A stretch of 42,437 nucleotides of DNA from Anaerocolumna aminovalerica (GTDB taxonomy: Bacteria > Bacillota > Clostridia > Lachnospirales > Lachnospiraceae): contig NZ_FOWD01000034.1 in the NCBI RefSeq assembly GCF_900115365.1, positions 1 through 42,437 of the forward strand, read 5' to 3'. Position numbers and translations under genes: made by a program. The notes under the pieces were generated by a model. That model saw only the letters and a program-made list of their open reading frames with translations, was not told where the DNA came from and made no database searches. Positions 22,971-32,252 of the stretch are shown one piece after another (the first letter of the stretch is position 1; each line of letters begins with the position of its first letter).

Positions 22971-23690
22971 TTAACATATAGGCTCCCTTGAAGGTTTTCC
23001 CGAACTTCTGGGATATTGATTTGGAGTATGATTGGTCTTTTTTATTACAATCAGAGATCTTTCCATATCGGTATTGGGTAGCTGGAATTGTTCTACTTTC
23101 TCAAGGGTTCCACCTAAAATATGAATTGCTTTTTTCGATTCTTTCACTTCAGAATCAATATTACCAGCTTTATAAGGAATAAAATAGCCATTTACTTTAA
23201 CGTAAGGCAGGCAATACTCAGATAAGGTAGATAATTTGGCTACTGCCCTGGAAACACACAAATCATAGTTTTCTCTGTAATGTGAGTCTTTCCCATAATC
23301 TTCAGCACGTCCATGTATTGCTGTAATATTAGTTAATTTTAATTGGTTAATTACATCATTTAAGAAATTAACACGCTTATTTAAAGAATCCAATAAGGTT
23401 ATATTCCAGTTGGGAAATGCAATTTTTAATGGTATTCCAGGAAAACCTGCACCGGTACCCAAATCGATTACCTTAATATTTTCTTTACTTTCATACACCT
23501 TAGTAATAGAAAGGCTGTCAATGAAATGTTTATGGATAACTTCTTCGTATTCTGTAATTGCTGTAAGATTCATTACTTTATTACGTTCTATTAAAATTTC
23601 ATAATATGTCATAAATTGCTGAATTTGCGTATCTGATAATGTTAAGTCCAGTGTATTTAACAAATCAGTAAAAACTGAGATATCATACAT
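22971..23690 (-). CDS. rsmG: 16S rRNA (guanine-N7)-methyltransferase RsmG
   Basis: SAM-dependent enzyme that methylates N7 of G527 in the 16S rRNA 530 loop; loss gives low-level streptomycin resistance. The SAM site VIDLGTGAGFPGIPLKIAFPNWNITLLDS lies near residue 75, and the family motif NYDLCVSRAVAKLSTLSEYCLPYVK follows. The frame opens at a TTG (23702), but GGAGG is six bases before the ATG at 23690, giving 239 residues. It follows mnmG by 18 bases in the classic mnmE-mnmG-rsmG order. Confidence 0.96.
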   Translation of the reverse strand: MYDISVFTDLLNTLDLTLSDTQIQQFMTYYEILIERNKVMNLTAITEYEEVIHKHFIDSLSITKVYESKENIKVIDLGTGAGFPGIPLKIAFPNWNITLLDSLNKRVNFLNDVINQLKLTNITAIHGRAEDYGKDSHYRENYDLCVSRAVAKLSTLSEYCLPYVKVNGYFIPYKAGNIDSEVKESKKAIHILGGTLEKVEQFQLPNTDMERSLIVIKKTNHTPNQYPRSSGKPSREPIC

Positions 23691-23708
23691 AATTGCCTCC
23701 AAAAACCC

Positions 23709-25595
23709 TTATACTTTACTTCTTCTTAAATGCTCCAAGTATACCAACAATACGGATATATCTGCGGGAGAAACGCCGGATATTCTAGAGGCTTGTCCTA
23801 CAGATATAGGTTTGATTTTATCAAGTTTTTGTTTTGCCTCTATTCTAAGGCTTGGAACTTCATAATAATCCAAATCTTCCGGTATTTTTTTATTCTCCAG
23901 CTTTTTATATTGTTCTACTTGTCTTAATTGTCTTTGTATATAACCATCATACTTTATATTAATATTTACTTGCTCTATTACATCTTTAGGTAATTCAGGC
24001 CTGCTTTTATCTATTGGTGCAAGGATTTCATAACTTAACTCCGGTCTTCTGATCAATTCTGCTAATGTTGTACCGGTTTTTAATAATGTACTTTCATGTT
24101 TCATTAATAAATCCTGAACTTCTTTATTGGCCCCGATTGGTGTATTATTTAATCTTTCAATTTCCTTATTAATGGATGTTTCTTTTTGAACTACTTTTTG
24201 ATATCTTTCTTCATCAATCAGCCCAACCTTATAACCTATCTTAGTTAACCTAATATCAGCATTATCCTGTCTTAAAATTAACCGGTATTCTGCTCTTGAG
24301 GTCATCATACGGTAAGGTTCATGTGTTTCTTTTGTTACCAAATCATCTATTAATACTCCAATATAAGCCTCTGACCGATCCAAGACAATTTGCTCTTTTC
24401 CTAATAACTTCATACTTACATTAATACCAGCTATTAAACCTTGAGCTGCAGCTTCTTCGTAACCAGAACTTCCATTAAATTGACCGCCGCTAAATAGTCC
24501 TTCTATTTTCATAAACTCTAAAGTTGGTTTTAATTGCATTGGATTAATACAGTCATATTCAATTGCATAAGCATTTCGGACAATTTTTACATTTTCAAGT
24601 CCGGAAACACTGCGGTACATTTCATATTGGACATCTTCCGGTAATGAACTGGACATTCCTCCAACATACATTTCATTGGTATAATTACCTTCCGGTTCAA
24701 TGAAAACCTGATGCCTGTCTTTGTCCGCAAATTTAACAACTTTATCTTCAATAGATGGGCAGTATCTTGGGCCAGTACCTTTAATATTACCAGAGTACAA
24801 AGGTGATCTGTGTATATTATTTCGAATTATTTCATGAGTTTTTTCATTGGTGTAAGTAAGCCAGCAGGAAACTTGTTCTTTCCTTATCTCTTCCGGATTG
24901 GTAGTAAAAGAAAATGGTACAATTTCTTCATCACCAAATTGTTCTTCCATCTTACTAAAATCTATGGATCTTTTATCAATTCTTGCAGGAGTACCGGTTT
25001 TAAAACGGTACATTTCTATTCCCAATGCTTTTAAAGATTCTGTCAAATGATTGGCAGACTGTAATCCATTAGGCCCTGTATAATTACTTACCTCACCATA
25101 TACACATCTTGCTTTTAAATAAGTACCTGTACACAAAATAACTGCCTTACATGGATAAATTCCACCCGAAAATGTTTTTATCCCCGAAACCTTGTTATTT
25201 TCCGTTAAGATTTCCACAACTTCAGCTTGCTTTAAAGTTAAATTTGGGGTATTTTCTAATATTTTTCTCATTGACCTGCTGTAATCCTCTTTATCTGCCT
25301 GGGCTCTTAAAGAATGAACAGCCGGTCCTTTTGATCCGTTTAACATTTTGGATTGAATAAAGGTTTTATCAATATTCTTACCCATTTCTCCGCCTAATGC
25401 ATCTATTTCACGAACCAGATGTCCCTTTGATGTTCCACCGATATTAGGGTTACATGGCATTAATGCAATACTATCCGTGCTGATAGTAACTATTAAGGTA
25501 TTTAATGATAATCTTGCACATGCTAGTGCAGCTTCACATCCAGCATGACCTGCACCCACAACTACAACATCATATGACTCATAAGTATATGACAT
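23709..25595 (-). CDS. mnmG: tRNA uridine-5-carboxymethylaminomethyl modification enzyme MnmG (GidA)
   Basis: FAD-dependent partner of MnmE that installs the (carboxymethyl)aminomethyl group on wobble uridine 34 of several tRNAs. It has 628 residues, the full family length. The FAD-binding motif [14 protein letters not shown] is at the N-terminus, the family patterns [27 protein letters not shown] and [17 protein letters not shown] follow, and the C-terminal helical domain contains [43 protein letters not shown] precedes the ATG. It sits between mnmE and rsmG. Confidence 0.98.
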   Translation of the reverse strand: MSYTYESYDVVVVGAGHAGCEAALACARLSLNTLIVTISTDSIALMPCNPNIGGTSKGHLVREIDALGGEMGKNIDKTFIQSKMLNGSKGPAVHSLRAQADKEDYSRSMRKILENTPNLTLKQAEVVEILTENNKVSGIKTFSGGIYPCKAVILCTGTYLKARCVYGEVSNYTGPNGLQSANHLTESLKALGIEMYRFKTGTPARIDKRSIDFSKMEEQFGDEEIVPFSFTTNPEEIRKEQVSCWLTYTNEKTHEIIRNNIHRSPLYSGNIKGTGPRYCPSIEDKVVKFADKDRHQVFIEPEGNYTNEMYVGGMSSSLPEDVQYEMYRSVSGLENVKIVRNAYAIEYDCINPMQLKPTLEFMKIEGLFSGGQFNGSSGYEEAAAQGLIAGINVSMKLLGKEQIVLDRSEAYIGVLIDDLVTKETHEPYRMMTSRAEYRLILRQDNADIRLTKIGYKVGLIDEERYQKVVQKETSINKEIERLNNTPIGANKEVQDLLMKHESTLLKTGTTLAELIRRPELSYEILAPIDKSRPELPKDVIEQVNINIKYDGYIQRQLRQVEQYKKLENKKIPEDLDYYEVPSLRIEAKQKLDKIKPISVGQASRISGVSPADISVLLVYLEHLRRSKV

Positions 25596-25700
25596 TCTTT
25601 ACTCCTCTTTTCTAATCTTAAAAATTAATACTTATCCTATATATATCTTTTCTTTACCCGTGTATAAGGTATTATTCTTTAATACACATACATAAAAAAT

Positions 25701-27074
25701 CTATTTACCCATACAGAATTTACAAAAGATTGTATTTACCAGATCTTCATCCACAGCTTCTCCTAATATTTCTCCCAGAACTTTATATGCATTCATCATA
25801 TCAATTGAGAAGAAATCTTCCGGCATGCCATCCTCAATACTTTGATTTACCATAAGTAAGCTATTTTTACTTTCCATTATAGCTTCTTTATGTCTTATAT
25901 TTGTAATATATATTTCATTGTTTAAATCAATCTTTCCTTGAAAATACATATCTGTAATCCATTTTTCCAATTTATCAATGCCCATGTTTTCTTTTGCAGA
26001 TATTTGTATAATATCCTTACCTGTTAAAGTTTCCATCTCTTTTGGATCAATAACCATGTTTAAATCAGTTTTATTTAATAAAATAATAGCTTTTCTATTT
26101 TTAATAAAATCTATAATTAAATGATCATTTCCATCCAAATTAGTGGAGGCATCCATTACATATATAATTAAGTCTGCATCCTCTGCAGATTTCATAGCTT
26201 TCTCAACACCTATTTTTTCAACAATATCCTCTGTATTTCGAATGCCTGCAGTATCTATAACATTCAAACATATACCGCCTATTTGAATGGTTTCTTCCAA
26301 GGTATCTCTAGTAGTACCTGCAATATCGGTTACAATTGCCCTATCAGTACCCACTAATACATTCAGTAAGGAGGACTTTCCGGCATTTGGCTTACCAAGG
26401 ATAACCGTTTTAATACCTTCCTTTAATAAACGTCCATTATCGGAAGACTTTAATAACTTATCAAGTTCAATAACATTAACCTCAATATGTTTAGCTAATT
26501 CATTGCTAAAATCATCAAGAGTAATGTGTTCCGGATCATCAAGTGCAGCTTCAATAAAAGCAATATCATCTATAATACTTTGACGAATGTCTTTTATTTT
26601 ATCTAATACATTGCCTCTTAACTGGTTCAGAGAATTCTTTAAAGCATATTCACTTTTAGCATTAATAATATCACTTACCGCTTCTGCCTGTGATAAATCT
26701 ATTCTTCCGTTTAAAAATGCACGCTTAGTAAATTCACCGGGATCCGCAAGCCTGGCACCATATTTTAAAACGGTTTCTAATATTTTCTTGGTTACTACAA
26801 TACCCCCATGACAGTCTATTTCAACAACATCTTCCTTAGTATAGGTATGAGGACTTCTCATAAGCAGTACCATAACTTCATCTATAACCGTATCCCCATC
26901 GGCTATATAGCCATAATGGACGGTATGGCTGCTGCAATCTGATAGCTTTTTGCCTTTTTTTGATTTATAAATTTTATCAATAATTGAAAATGCCTCATCA
27001 CCACTGATCCGAATAATGCTGATTCCCCCATTACTAACTGCAGTAGCAATTGCAGCTATGGTATCGGTTTTCAT
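25701..27074 (-). CDS. mnmE: tRNA modification GTPase MnmE (TrmE)
   Basis: GTPase partner of MnmG in wobble uridine modification; it binds a folate one-carbon donor in its N-terminal domain. It has 457 residues. The N-terminal domain begins DTIAAIATAVSNGGISIIRISGDEA, and the helical domain includes GEFTKRAFLNGRIDLSQAEAVSDII. The G domain inside it shows GKPNAGKSSLLNVL (P loop), DIAGTTRDT (switch), DTAGIR and NKTD. The C-terminal signature FCKFCMGK ends the protein with the catalytic CxGK. AAAGGG lies before the ATG. 105 bases of AT-rich spacer separate it from mnmG. Confidence 0.98.
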   Translation of the reverse strand: MKTDTIAAIATAVSNGGISIIRISGDEAFSIIDKIYKSKKGKKLSDCSSHTVHYGYIADGDTVIDEVMVLLMRSPHTYTKEDVVEIDCHGGIVVTKKILETVLKYGARLADPGEFTKRAFLNGRIDLSQAEAVSDIINAKSEYALKNSLNQLRGNVLDKIKDIRQSIIDDIAFIEAALDDPEHITLDDFSNELAKHIEVNVIELDKLLKSSDNGRLLKEGIKTVILGKPNAGKSSLLNVLVGTDRAIVTDIAGTTRDTLEETIQIGGICLNVIDTAGIRNTEDIVEKIGVEKAMKSAEDADLIIYVMDASTNLDGNDHLIIDFIKNRKAIILLNKTDLNMVIDPKEMETLTGKDIIQISAKENMGIDKLEKWITDMYFQGKIDLNNEIYITNIRHKEAIMESKNSLLMVNQSIEDGMPEDFFSIDMMNAYKVLGEILGEAVDEDLVNTIFCKFCMGK

Positions 27075-27227
27075 CTATATCAACCCTTTCTAAGAGCGAA
27101 TACTCTAATCAACTATATATTAAATGTAATTATTTTTGTAATTTTTACTTTATAGTGAACATAAAATAACGTAAAAATTATAATACGAAAAGATAAAAAT
27201 TGCTATATGAAAATAAAAACATTTTAG

Positions 27228-27271
27228 AAAAGAGTGTATCAAAGCATAATACTTTCAATACACCCTTTTTA
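27228..27271 (-). terminator. Terminator between jag and mnmE
   Basis: On the minus strand AAAGGGTGTATTGAAAG pairs with CTTTGATACACTCTTTT across a short loop, with one G-U pair and one bulge, starting about 15 bases after the jag stop. It would separate the rpmH-jag unit from the mnmE unit. Confidence 0.75.
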
Positions 27272-27286
27272 AAAAACTATATCATT

Positions 27287-28051
27287 TTATTCTTCTTCAC
27301 TATTTCCATGGCTTAATTCTCTGTTTTTTTGAAAATTTTGATTGTATTCTCTGTTCTTTTGAGAATTCTGATAACGGTCGCCATAAGAATATTTACTCTT
27401 GTTATGCTTATATTCCTTATTTGCAAAGCCCTTCTTTAAAGTTACTACTACTTTTCTATAAGGTTCTTCTCCTTCACTATGAGTTTCCACATATTTATCA
27501 TTTTGAAGTGCAGAGTGAATAATTCTTCTTTCATAAGGATTCATTGGCTCTAAAGACACTTGTTTTTTAGTTCTCTTTACTTTAAAAGCAATATTTCTTG
27601 CTAAATTTTCAAGAGTTTCTTTCCTTCTATTTCTATAATCTTCAGTATCTAATTTGATTTTTAGATAATTTTCACTATCTTTATTCACTACTAAACTAAC
27701 CAAATATTGCAGAGAATCTAAAGTTTGTCCTCTTTTTCCAATAAGAACACCCATTTCTTCTCCTTCTATATTGATATCTAAGGTGGAATTTTCTTCATCT
27801 AACACAGTATCAATATTAGCCGTGATATTCATGGCATGAAATACTTTACCCAGAAACTCTTTTGCAATGCCATCAACAGTAGCTTTAACTCTTACTCGTA
27901 TTTTAGCTGGCTTATTAAATAGACCTAAAAAGCCGCTGCTTTCCTTTTCAATTACTTCGTATTCCACATTATCACTGGTAGTTTTTAATTGAATCAATGC
28001 TTCTGTTAATGCCTCATCAACTGATTTTGCAGTAAAATCTAACCATTCCAT
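27287..28051 (-). CDS. jag: RNA-binding protein Jag/KhpB
   Basis: RNA-binding protein linked to cell elongation and sporulation in Firmicutes, usually encoded next to yidC. Domains in order: N-terminal Jag_N (WLDFTAKSVDEALTEALIQL..., residues 1-50), a KH domain with the loop MGVLIGKRGQTLDSLQYLVSLV near residue 100, and an R3H domain ending at EGEEPYRKVVVTLK near residue 210. A low-complexity tail follows, rich in Lys, Asn, Gln, Tyr and Arg, with an imperfect repeat (NSQKNREYNQ / NFQKNREL). This tail is longer than I expect for the family and probably disordered. The start is one base after the yidC stop region, so the two are coupled. Confidence 0.95.
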   Translation of the reverse strand: MEWLDFTAKSVDEALTEALIQLKTTSDNVEYEVIEKESSGFLGLFNKPAKIRVRVKATVDGIAKEFLGKVFHAMNITANIDTVLDEENSTLDINIEGEEMGVLIGKRGQTLDSLQYLVSLVVNKDSENYLKIKLDTEDYRNRRKETLENLARNIAFKVKRTKKQVSLEPMNPYERRIIHSALQNDKYVETHSEGEEPYRKVVVTLKKGFANKEYKHNKSKYSYGDRYQNSQKNREYNQNFQKNRELSHGNSEEE

Positions 28052-28052
28052 A

Positions 28053-29306
28053 CTATTTATCCCCCTTATTATTATTTCTGTTTTTTAGAAGATTCGCATA
28101 ATCGGCAATACCGCCTGACTTATAAGATGTATCACTATTGCTTTTTGAGGAATCATAGTTCTTTTTTACAGAATTAGCATATCCTGATGTAGATTTATTT
28201 ACCTGAGGTGCAGTATCAATGGACTTTGTTTGTTTCTTTGCTAACTCTTCAATAGAAGCATTGGGATTAATTCCTTTTCTTGCTCTCTTTTTCTTAGCTT
28301 TCATCTTATTTTTCTCTATTAAAGTATCAACATCAATTTTATCCATATGTTTATTAATAACTATTTGTTGAAGAATTGCAAATGCACTACCTGCAACCCA
28401 GTATAAACCAATACCCATAGGTAACATAACGCAGAATATACCGGACATAAGGGGCATTACCGTATTCATTGTTGACATGGAAGAAGCCATTGGGTTATCC
28501 TTGTCTGTAGGAGTATTAGCTGTCATTAATTTAGTTTGAAGAAATTGTAAACCTGCTGCAAGAACTGGAATTAATATACCAGGGAAAGAAAATCCTGGTT
28601 TATCTAGAATATTCAAACCGCCAATGAAACTGTTAATATGCATTATTTCACCAGATTTGCTAGCAATTAAATTCTGTATAGTAGGAAAATGTTCAGCCAG
28701 TTCTCCCCATTGTTCTGACGTGAATTTAGAAATAATATCAATAATATGATTAATGGACATAGGGCCACTTGCTATTTCTGTAAACTTAGTAGTACTTACA
28801 CCAACTTCTGTAGCAGCCTTCGTCAGCACCTCAACATGACCTGGTATATCAACAATTCCATTTGCAATACCCTCATATAATTTATAAATATCGTTAACAT
28901 ATGCAGGTATATTTCTAATAACTGCATATAAAGCAAACATAATCGGTAATTGAATCAGTAATGGAAGACAGCCTGCTGTTGGACTTGCTCCATATTTTTC
29001 GTATACAGCCTGTGTTTCAAGCTGCATTTTCTGCATAGATTCCGGATCTCTTTTTCCTTTATATTTTGCATTTATCTTCGTTATCTCCGGATTCATTTTG
29101 GAAGATAATTTAGTATATTTTTGTTGTTTAATGGTAAGAGGAATCATTAAACCTCTTGTAATAAAAGTAAATAATATAATAACTAAACCAACATTTGCAA
29201 TACCGAAGAAACTTAAGAATTCATATAAAGCATTCATTATCAATCCTAATATATATGAAATTGGGGCTAACATTCCGCCACTCTGCGTTAAAAATACACT
29301 ATACAA
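28053..29306 (-). CDS. yidC: Membrane protein insertase YidC/Oxa1
   Basis: Inserts and helps fold integral membrane proteins, with or without Sec. It has 417 residues with about five or six membrane segments: VGLVIILFTFITRGLMIPLTIKQQKYTKL (including the hydrophilic-groove Arg), PLLIQLPIMFALYAVIRNI, FPGILIPVLAAGLQFLQTKLM and VMPLMSGIFCVMLPMGIGLYWVAGSAFAILQQIVI. An extracytoplasmic insert of about 90 residues and a basic C-terminal tail are present. No lipoprotein cysteine is at the start. The start is a TTG at 29306 with AGGAGG eight bases upstream. Confidence 0.96.
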   Translation of the reverse strand: MYSVFLTQSGGMLAPISYILGLIMNALYEFLSFFGIANVGLVIILFTFITRGLMIPLTIKQQKYTKLSSKMNPEITKINAKYKGKRDPESMQKMQLETQAVYEKYGASPTAGCLPLLIQLPIMFALYAVIRNIPAYVNDIYKLYEGIANGIVDIPGHVEVLTKAATEVGVSTTKFTEIASGPMSINHIIDIISKFTSEQWGELAEHFPTIQNLIASKSGEIMHINSFIGGLNILDKPGFSFPGILIPVLAAGLQFLQTKLMTANTPTDKDNPMASSMSTMNTVMPLMSGIFCVMLPMGIGLYWVAGSAFAILQQIVINKHMDKIDVDTLIEKNKMKAKKKRARKGINPNASIEELAKKQTKSIDTAPQVNKSTSGYANSVKKNYDSSKSNSDTSYKSGGIADYANLLKNRNNNKGDK

Positions 29307-29362
29307 TTTTTTTTCCTCCTAAGATACCTTTTATTAGAACCGTATTTTCTAATATATAAATT

Positions 29363-29578
29363 TTATGGAACAGGATCGTACCCTCCCTTTGCAAAAGGAT
29401 GACACCTAAGAACTCTCCGGACTGCCAAATAGGACCCTTTAAAAGCTCCATACTTTTCCAATGCTTGAATTGCATACAAAGAGCAGGTAGGAGTATATAT
29501 ACAACTTGATCTTACCTTAAGAGGAGAAATAAATCTTCTGTATAAATTTATCAAAAATATTAAAACTCGTTTTATCAC
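29363..29578 (-). CDS. yidD: Membrane protein insertion efficiency factor YidD
   Basis: A 71-residue, basic, membrane-associated protein that aids YidC-dependent insertion. The conserved pattern is complete: [35 protein letters not shown], and [18 protein letters not shown] at the C-terminus, with three family cysteines. It starts at a GTG whose last two bases overlap the rnpA TGA (GTGA), a four-base overlap that indicates coupled translation. Confidence 0.97.
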   Translation of the reverse strand: MIKRVLIFLINLYRRFISPLKVRSSCIYTPTCSLYAIQALEKYGAFKGSYLAVRRVLRCHPFAKGGYDPVP

Positions 29579-29925
29579 GATTTTATCATCTCTTTTAAAA
29601 TTTGGTGCATTTTTGCCAGATGCAGCAATGCACTGTTTATTTCTTGATAATTTTTTCCTCTTGCGCCTACTCTTGCAATAACAACTATGTCTAAACCACT
29701 ATTAAACATATCTTCATTCAATCTGTAACTTTCCCGAATTAATCTTGTTACTCTGTGTCTTATAACACTATTTCCAACTTTTTTACTAACGGATATTCCA
29801 ATTCGATTTTTATCTGTTTGATTTTCTAAAACATACATTATTAGATACTTATTGGCAAATGATTTACCACTATGGTAAATTTCTTTAAACTTTAAGTTGT
29901 TTTTTATCGATTCAAAAGATTTCAA
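29575..29925 (-). CDS. rnpA: Ribonuclease P protein component
   Basis: Protein cofactor of the RNase P ribozyme, which trims the 5' leader of tRNA precursors. It has 116 residues. The first 25 residues hold the [19 protein letters not shown] region, and the RNA-binding RNR-like motif is [31 protein letters not shown] near residue 40-70. [18 protein letters not shown] is also typical. The start is a TTG at 29925 with AAAGGG nine bases before it. It is located between rpmH and yidD as usual. Confidence 0.96.
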   Translation of the reverse strand: MKSFESIKNNLKFKEIYHSGKSFANKYLIMYVLENQTDKNRIGISVSKKVGNSVIRHRVTRLIRESYRLNEDMFNSGLDIVVIARVGARGKNYQEINSALLHLAKMHQILKEMIKS

Positions 29926-29989
29926 ATTTTTAGGCCCTTTCTACAAACAAAAGTTTAACTAAGAGAAGAAAAGGCCACAATAATGCGAC

Positions 29990-30124
29990 CTAAGCTGATA
30001 ATTTATGTCTTCCTTTTGCTCTTCTGCTTGCTAAAACTTTTCTACCGTTTGATGTACTCATTCTAGCTCTGAATCCATGAACCCTGGATCTTGATCTTTT
30101 TTTAGGTTGGAATGTCATTTTCAT
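29990..30124 (-). CDS. rpmH: 50S ribosomal protein L34
   Basis: A 44-residue very basic ribosomal protein. The sequence [18 protein letters not shown] is followed by [20 protein letters not shown] and ends GRHKLSA, a full match to the L34 family. AGGAGG is nine bases before the ATG at 30124. It is the first gene of the leftward unit from oriC, with a consensus promoter upstream. Confidence 0.98.
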   Translation of the reverse strand: MKMTFQPKKRSRSRVHGFRARMSTSNGRKVLASRRAKGRHKLSA

Positions 30125-30207
30125 TCAGATGCACCTCCTTTATATATACCAAACCATATCGGGTAAGCGTATTTATTCTATTTTAATTAATTTAAAATAT
30201 CATGTCT

Positions 30208-30236
30208 ATTATATTCGCAAACTTCTCTCACGTCAA
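30208..30236 (-). promoter_or_regulatory. Promoter of the rpmH operon
   Basis: Minus strand TTGACG (30236-30231), a 17-base spacer and TATAAT (30213-30208), giving a leader of about 75 bases before L34. Confidence 0.88.
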
Positions 30237-30342
30237 GTCTATATTTTTATATAAGCTACATAAGAAATACTTTGAATATATTAAACATAAATCTAACAAT
30301 TTTGTTAACAAAAAAAATTAAAAACATTTCGTTAACATAAAG

Positions 30343-30555
30343 TTATCCACCAGTTGTTGATAAATTGTGGATAACTTGTTAAAATGGTGTTAATATTATA
30401 TACAATAGTGAAAAATTATCCTTTTCCCTGCTTATATTTTTTGTTGTTTATAATCTTTATAACTTATACACACAATTGTTTATGTTTTATTTTAAACTGT
30501 GGATAAACCGAATTTAAAACCCATGATTTTATAGATTTTAGTTGAAGTATCCACA
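30343..30555. other. Replication origin region oriC upstream of dnaA
   Basis: A very AT-rich interval with clustered DnaA boxes: TTATCCACC at 30343-30351, complement of TTATCCACA at 30366-30374, TTATACACA at 30464-30472, complement of TTATCCACA at 30498-30506, and GTATCCACA at 30547-30555. Two perfect boxes on the minus strand, one TTATnCACA variant, and two with single changes. The gene context rpmH-oriC-dnaA is the standard Firmicute origin. The T/A-rich stretches between boxes could include the unwinding element; I cannot place it. Confidence 0.93.
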
Positions 30556-30568
30556 ATTTTGTTATAAT
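30541..30568 (+). promoter_or_regulatory. Probable promoter of dnaA
   Basis: TATAAT at 30563-30568 with GTTGAA at 30541-30546 (16-base spacing). A DnaA box lies between the two hexamers, which would fit autorepression by DnaA. The -35 is weak. Confidence 0.55.
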
Positions 30569-30615
30569 ATATATATTAGGTATGTACGAAATTTTATATT
30601 AGGGAGATTAAGGTA

Positions 30616-31974
30616 ATGAATGAAATACAAGATAAATGGGATGAAATACTGGAATATCTTAAAATTGAACATTGTGTAACGGATGTATCTTTTAAAACTT
30701 GGCTGCTTCCTTTAAAAGTATATTCCGTTGATGATAATTTAATTACAATTTCAATTGATGATAAAATGATTGGTCCTGACAGTAAAAATTTCATAAGCAG
30801 AAAGTATGGCGTTCCTTTAAAGGTAGCGATTTCAGAGATTATGAACCATAATTATAACATAGAATTCGTTTTGAAAAGTCAATTAAAACCTGCAAATACT
30901 GCAACGGAGTCAGATAAGAAGAAGAATTCCACTAATAATAATTCTTGTTCTTTTTTAAATCCCAGATATACTTTTGACACTTTTGTTGTTGGTGCAAATA
31001 ATAATTTGGCTCATGCTGCATCACTTGCGGTTGCCGAATCTCCTGCTGAAATATACAATCCCCTATTTATATATGGAGGAGTTGGTTTAGGTAAAACACA
31101 CTTAATGCATTCTATTGCACATTATATATTGGAACAAAACCCACAAAGCAAAGTAATGTATGTTACCAGTGAAAAATTCACCAATGAATTAATTGAATCC
31201 ATTCGTAATGTGAATACGACTCCTACTGAATTCAGAGAAAAGTACCGTAATATAGACGTCCTACTAATTGACGATATACAGTTTATAATAGGAAAAGAAA
31301 GTACCCAGGAAGAATTCTTCCATACTTTTAATACTTTACATGAATCCAAAAAACAAATCATAATCTCCAGTGATAAGCCACCAAAGGATATTCTTACATT
31401 GGAAGAACGTCTACGATCCCGGTTCGAATGGGGTTTAACAGTAGACATTCAACAGCCGGATTATGAAACAAGAATGGCCATTTTGAAAAAGAAAGAAGAA
31501 CTGGATGGCTTACAAATTGATAATGAAGTTATGAAATATATTGCAACTAATATTAAATCAAACATTCGGGAATTAGAGGGTGCTTTAACAAAAATAGTTG
31601 CATTATCCCGATTAAAGAAAAAAGAAGTAAATGTAACATTGGCGGAAGAAGCATTAAAGGATTTAATATCTCCTGAAGATAAGAAGCAAGTTACACCGGA
31701 ATTGATTATTGATGTAATTGCAGAACACTTCAATATAACATCAGCAGATATTTATTCTGTTAACAAGAGCCGGAATATTGCATTTCCAAGGCAGATTGCC
31801 ATGTACTTGAGCCGTAAACTAACAGATTATTCTCTTGCGGAAATCGGTAAGCTTTTAGGCAATAGAGATCATACAACTGTACTTCATGGTATTGACAAAG
31901 TTGAAAAAACAATGAAAAAAGATTTAACCTTACAAAATACAATAGATGTATTAAATAAGAAGATAAACCCTTAA
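30616..31974 (+). CDS. dnaA: Chromosomal replication initiator DnaA
   Basis: AAA+ initiator that binds DnaA boxes at oriC, oligomerises with ATP and melts the origin. The 452 residues show domain I (WDEILEYLKIEHCVTDVSFKTWLLPL), a short linker rich in Thr, Ser, Asn and Lys, and domain III starting NPRYTFDTFVVGANNNLAHAA with Walker A GGVGLGKTHL near residue 154 and Walker B VLLIDDIQFI. Domain IV has the box-binding helix-turn-helix SLAEIGKLLGNRDHTTVLHGIDKVE. GGGAG precedes the ATG. It is co-oriented with dnaN and begins the rightward unit. Confidence 0.99.
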   Translation: MNEIQDKWDEILEYLKIEHCVTDVSFKTWLLPLKVYSVDDNLITISIDDKMIGPDSKNFISRKYGVPLKVAISEIMNHNYNIEFVLKSQLKPANTATESDKKKNSTNNNSCSFLNPRYTFDTFVVGANNNLAHAASLAVAESPAEIYNPLFIYGGVGLGKTHLMHSIAHYILEQNPQSKVMYVTSEKFTNELIESIRNVNTTPTEFREKYRNIDVLLIDDIQFIIGKESTQEEFFHTFNTLHESKKQIIISSDKPPKDILTLEERLRSRFEWGLTVDIQQPDYETRMAILKKKEELDGLQIDNEVMKYIATNIKSNIRELEGALTKIVALSRLKKKEVNVTLAEEALKDLISPEDKKQVTPELIIDVIAEHFNITSADIYSVNKSRNIAFPRQIAMYLSRKLTDYSLAEIGKLLGNRDHTTVLHGIDKVEKTMKKDLTLQNTIDVLNKKINP

Positions 31975-32252
31975 AAGTAATTTTAAGTATATAATATTTC
32001 TTCCACAACCTGTTGTTAACAGATTGTTATTTTTGTGTTAATTGCCATTGGATAACTATATATCTATATAGGTTTCCAATATCTGGGATCTGCATATTTT
32101 TTTTTCTTTACACATAGTTATCCTTCCAGTAAATACTTAGGCTTTAAGGGATAAGACCACTTATACACAAATTAACAGCCCCTATTACTACTGCTACTAA
32201 ATGTTAATATATATATCTTTACATACAAATTCGAAGGGAGTTATACACAATT
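31975..32252 (+). other. dnaA-dnaN intergenic region with DnaA boxes
   Basis: AT-rich spacer with two TTATACACA boxes, at 32161-32169 and 32241-32249. The second lies between the dnaN ribosome site (GGGAG, 32236-32240) and its ATG. Weaker box-like sequences (TTGGATAAC, AGTTATCCTT) are also present. A possible dnaN promoter is TTAACA (32172-32177), 17 bases, TACTAA (32195-32200). The interval may be the second half of a bipartite origin, as in Bacillus. Confidence 0.65.
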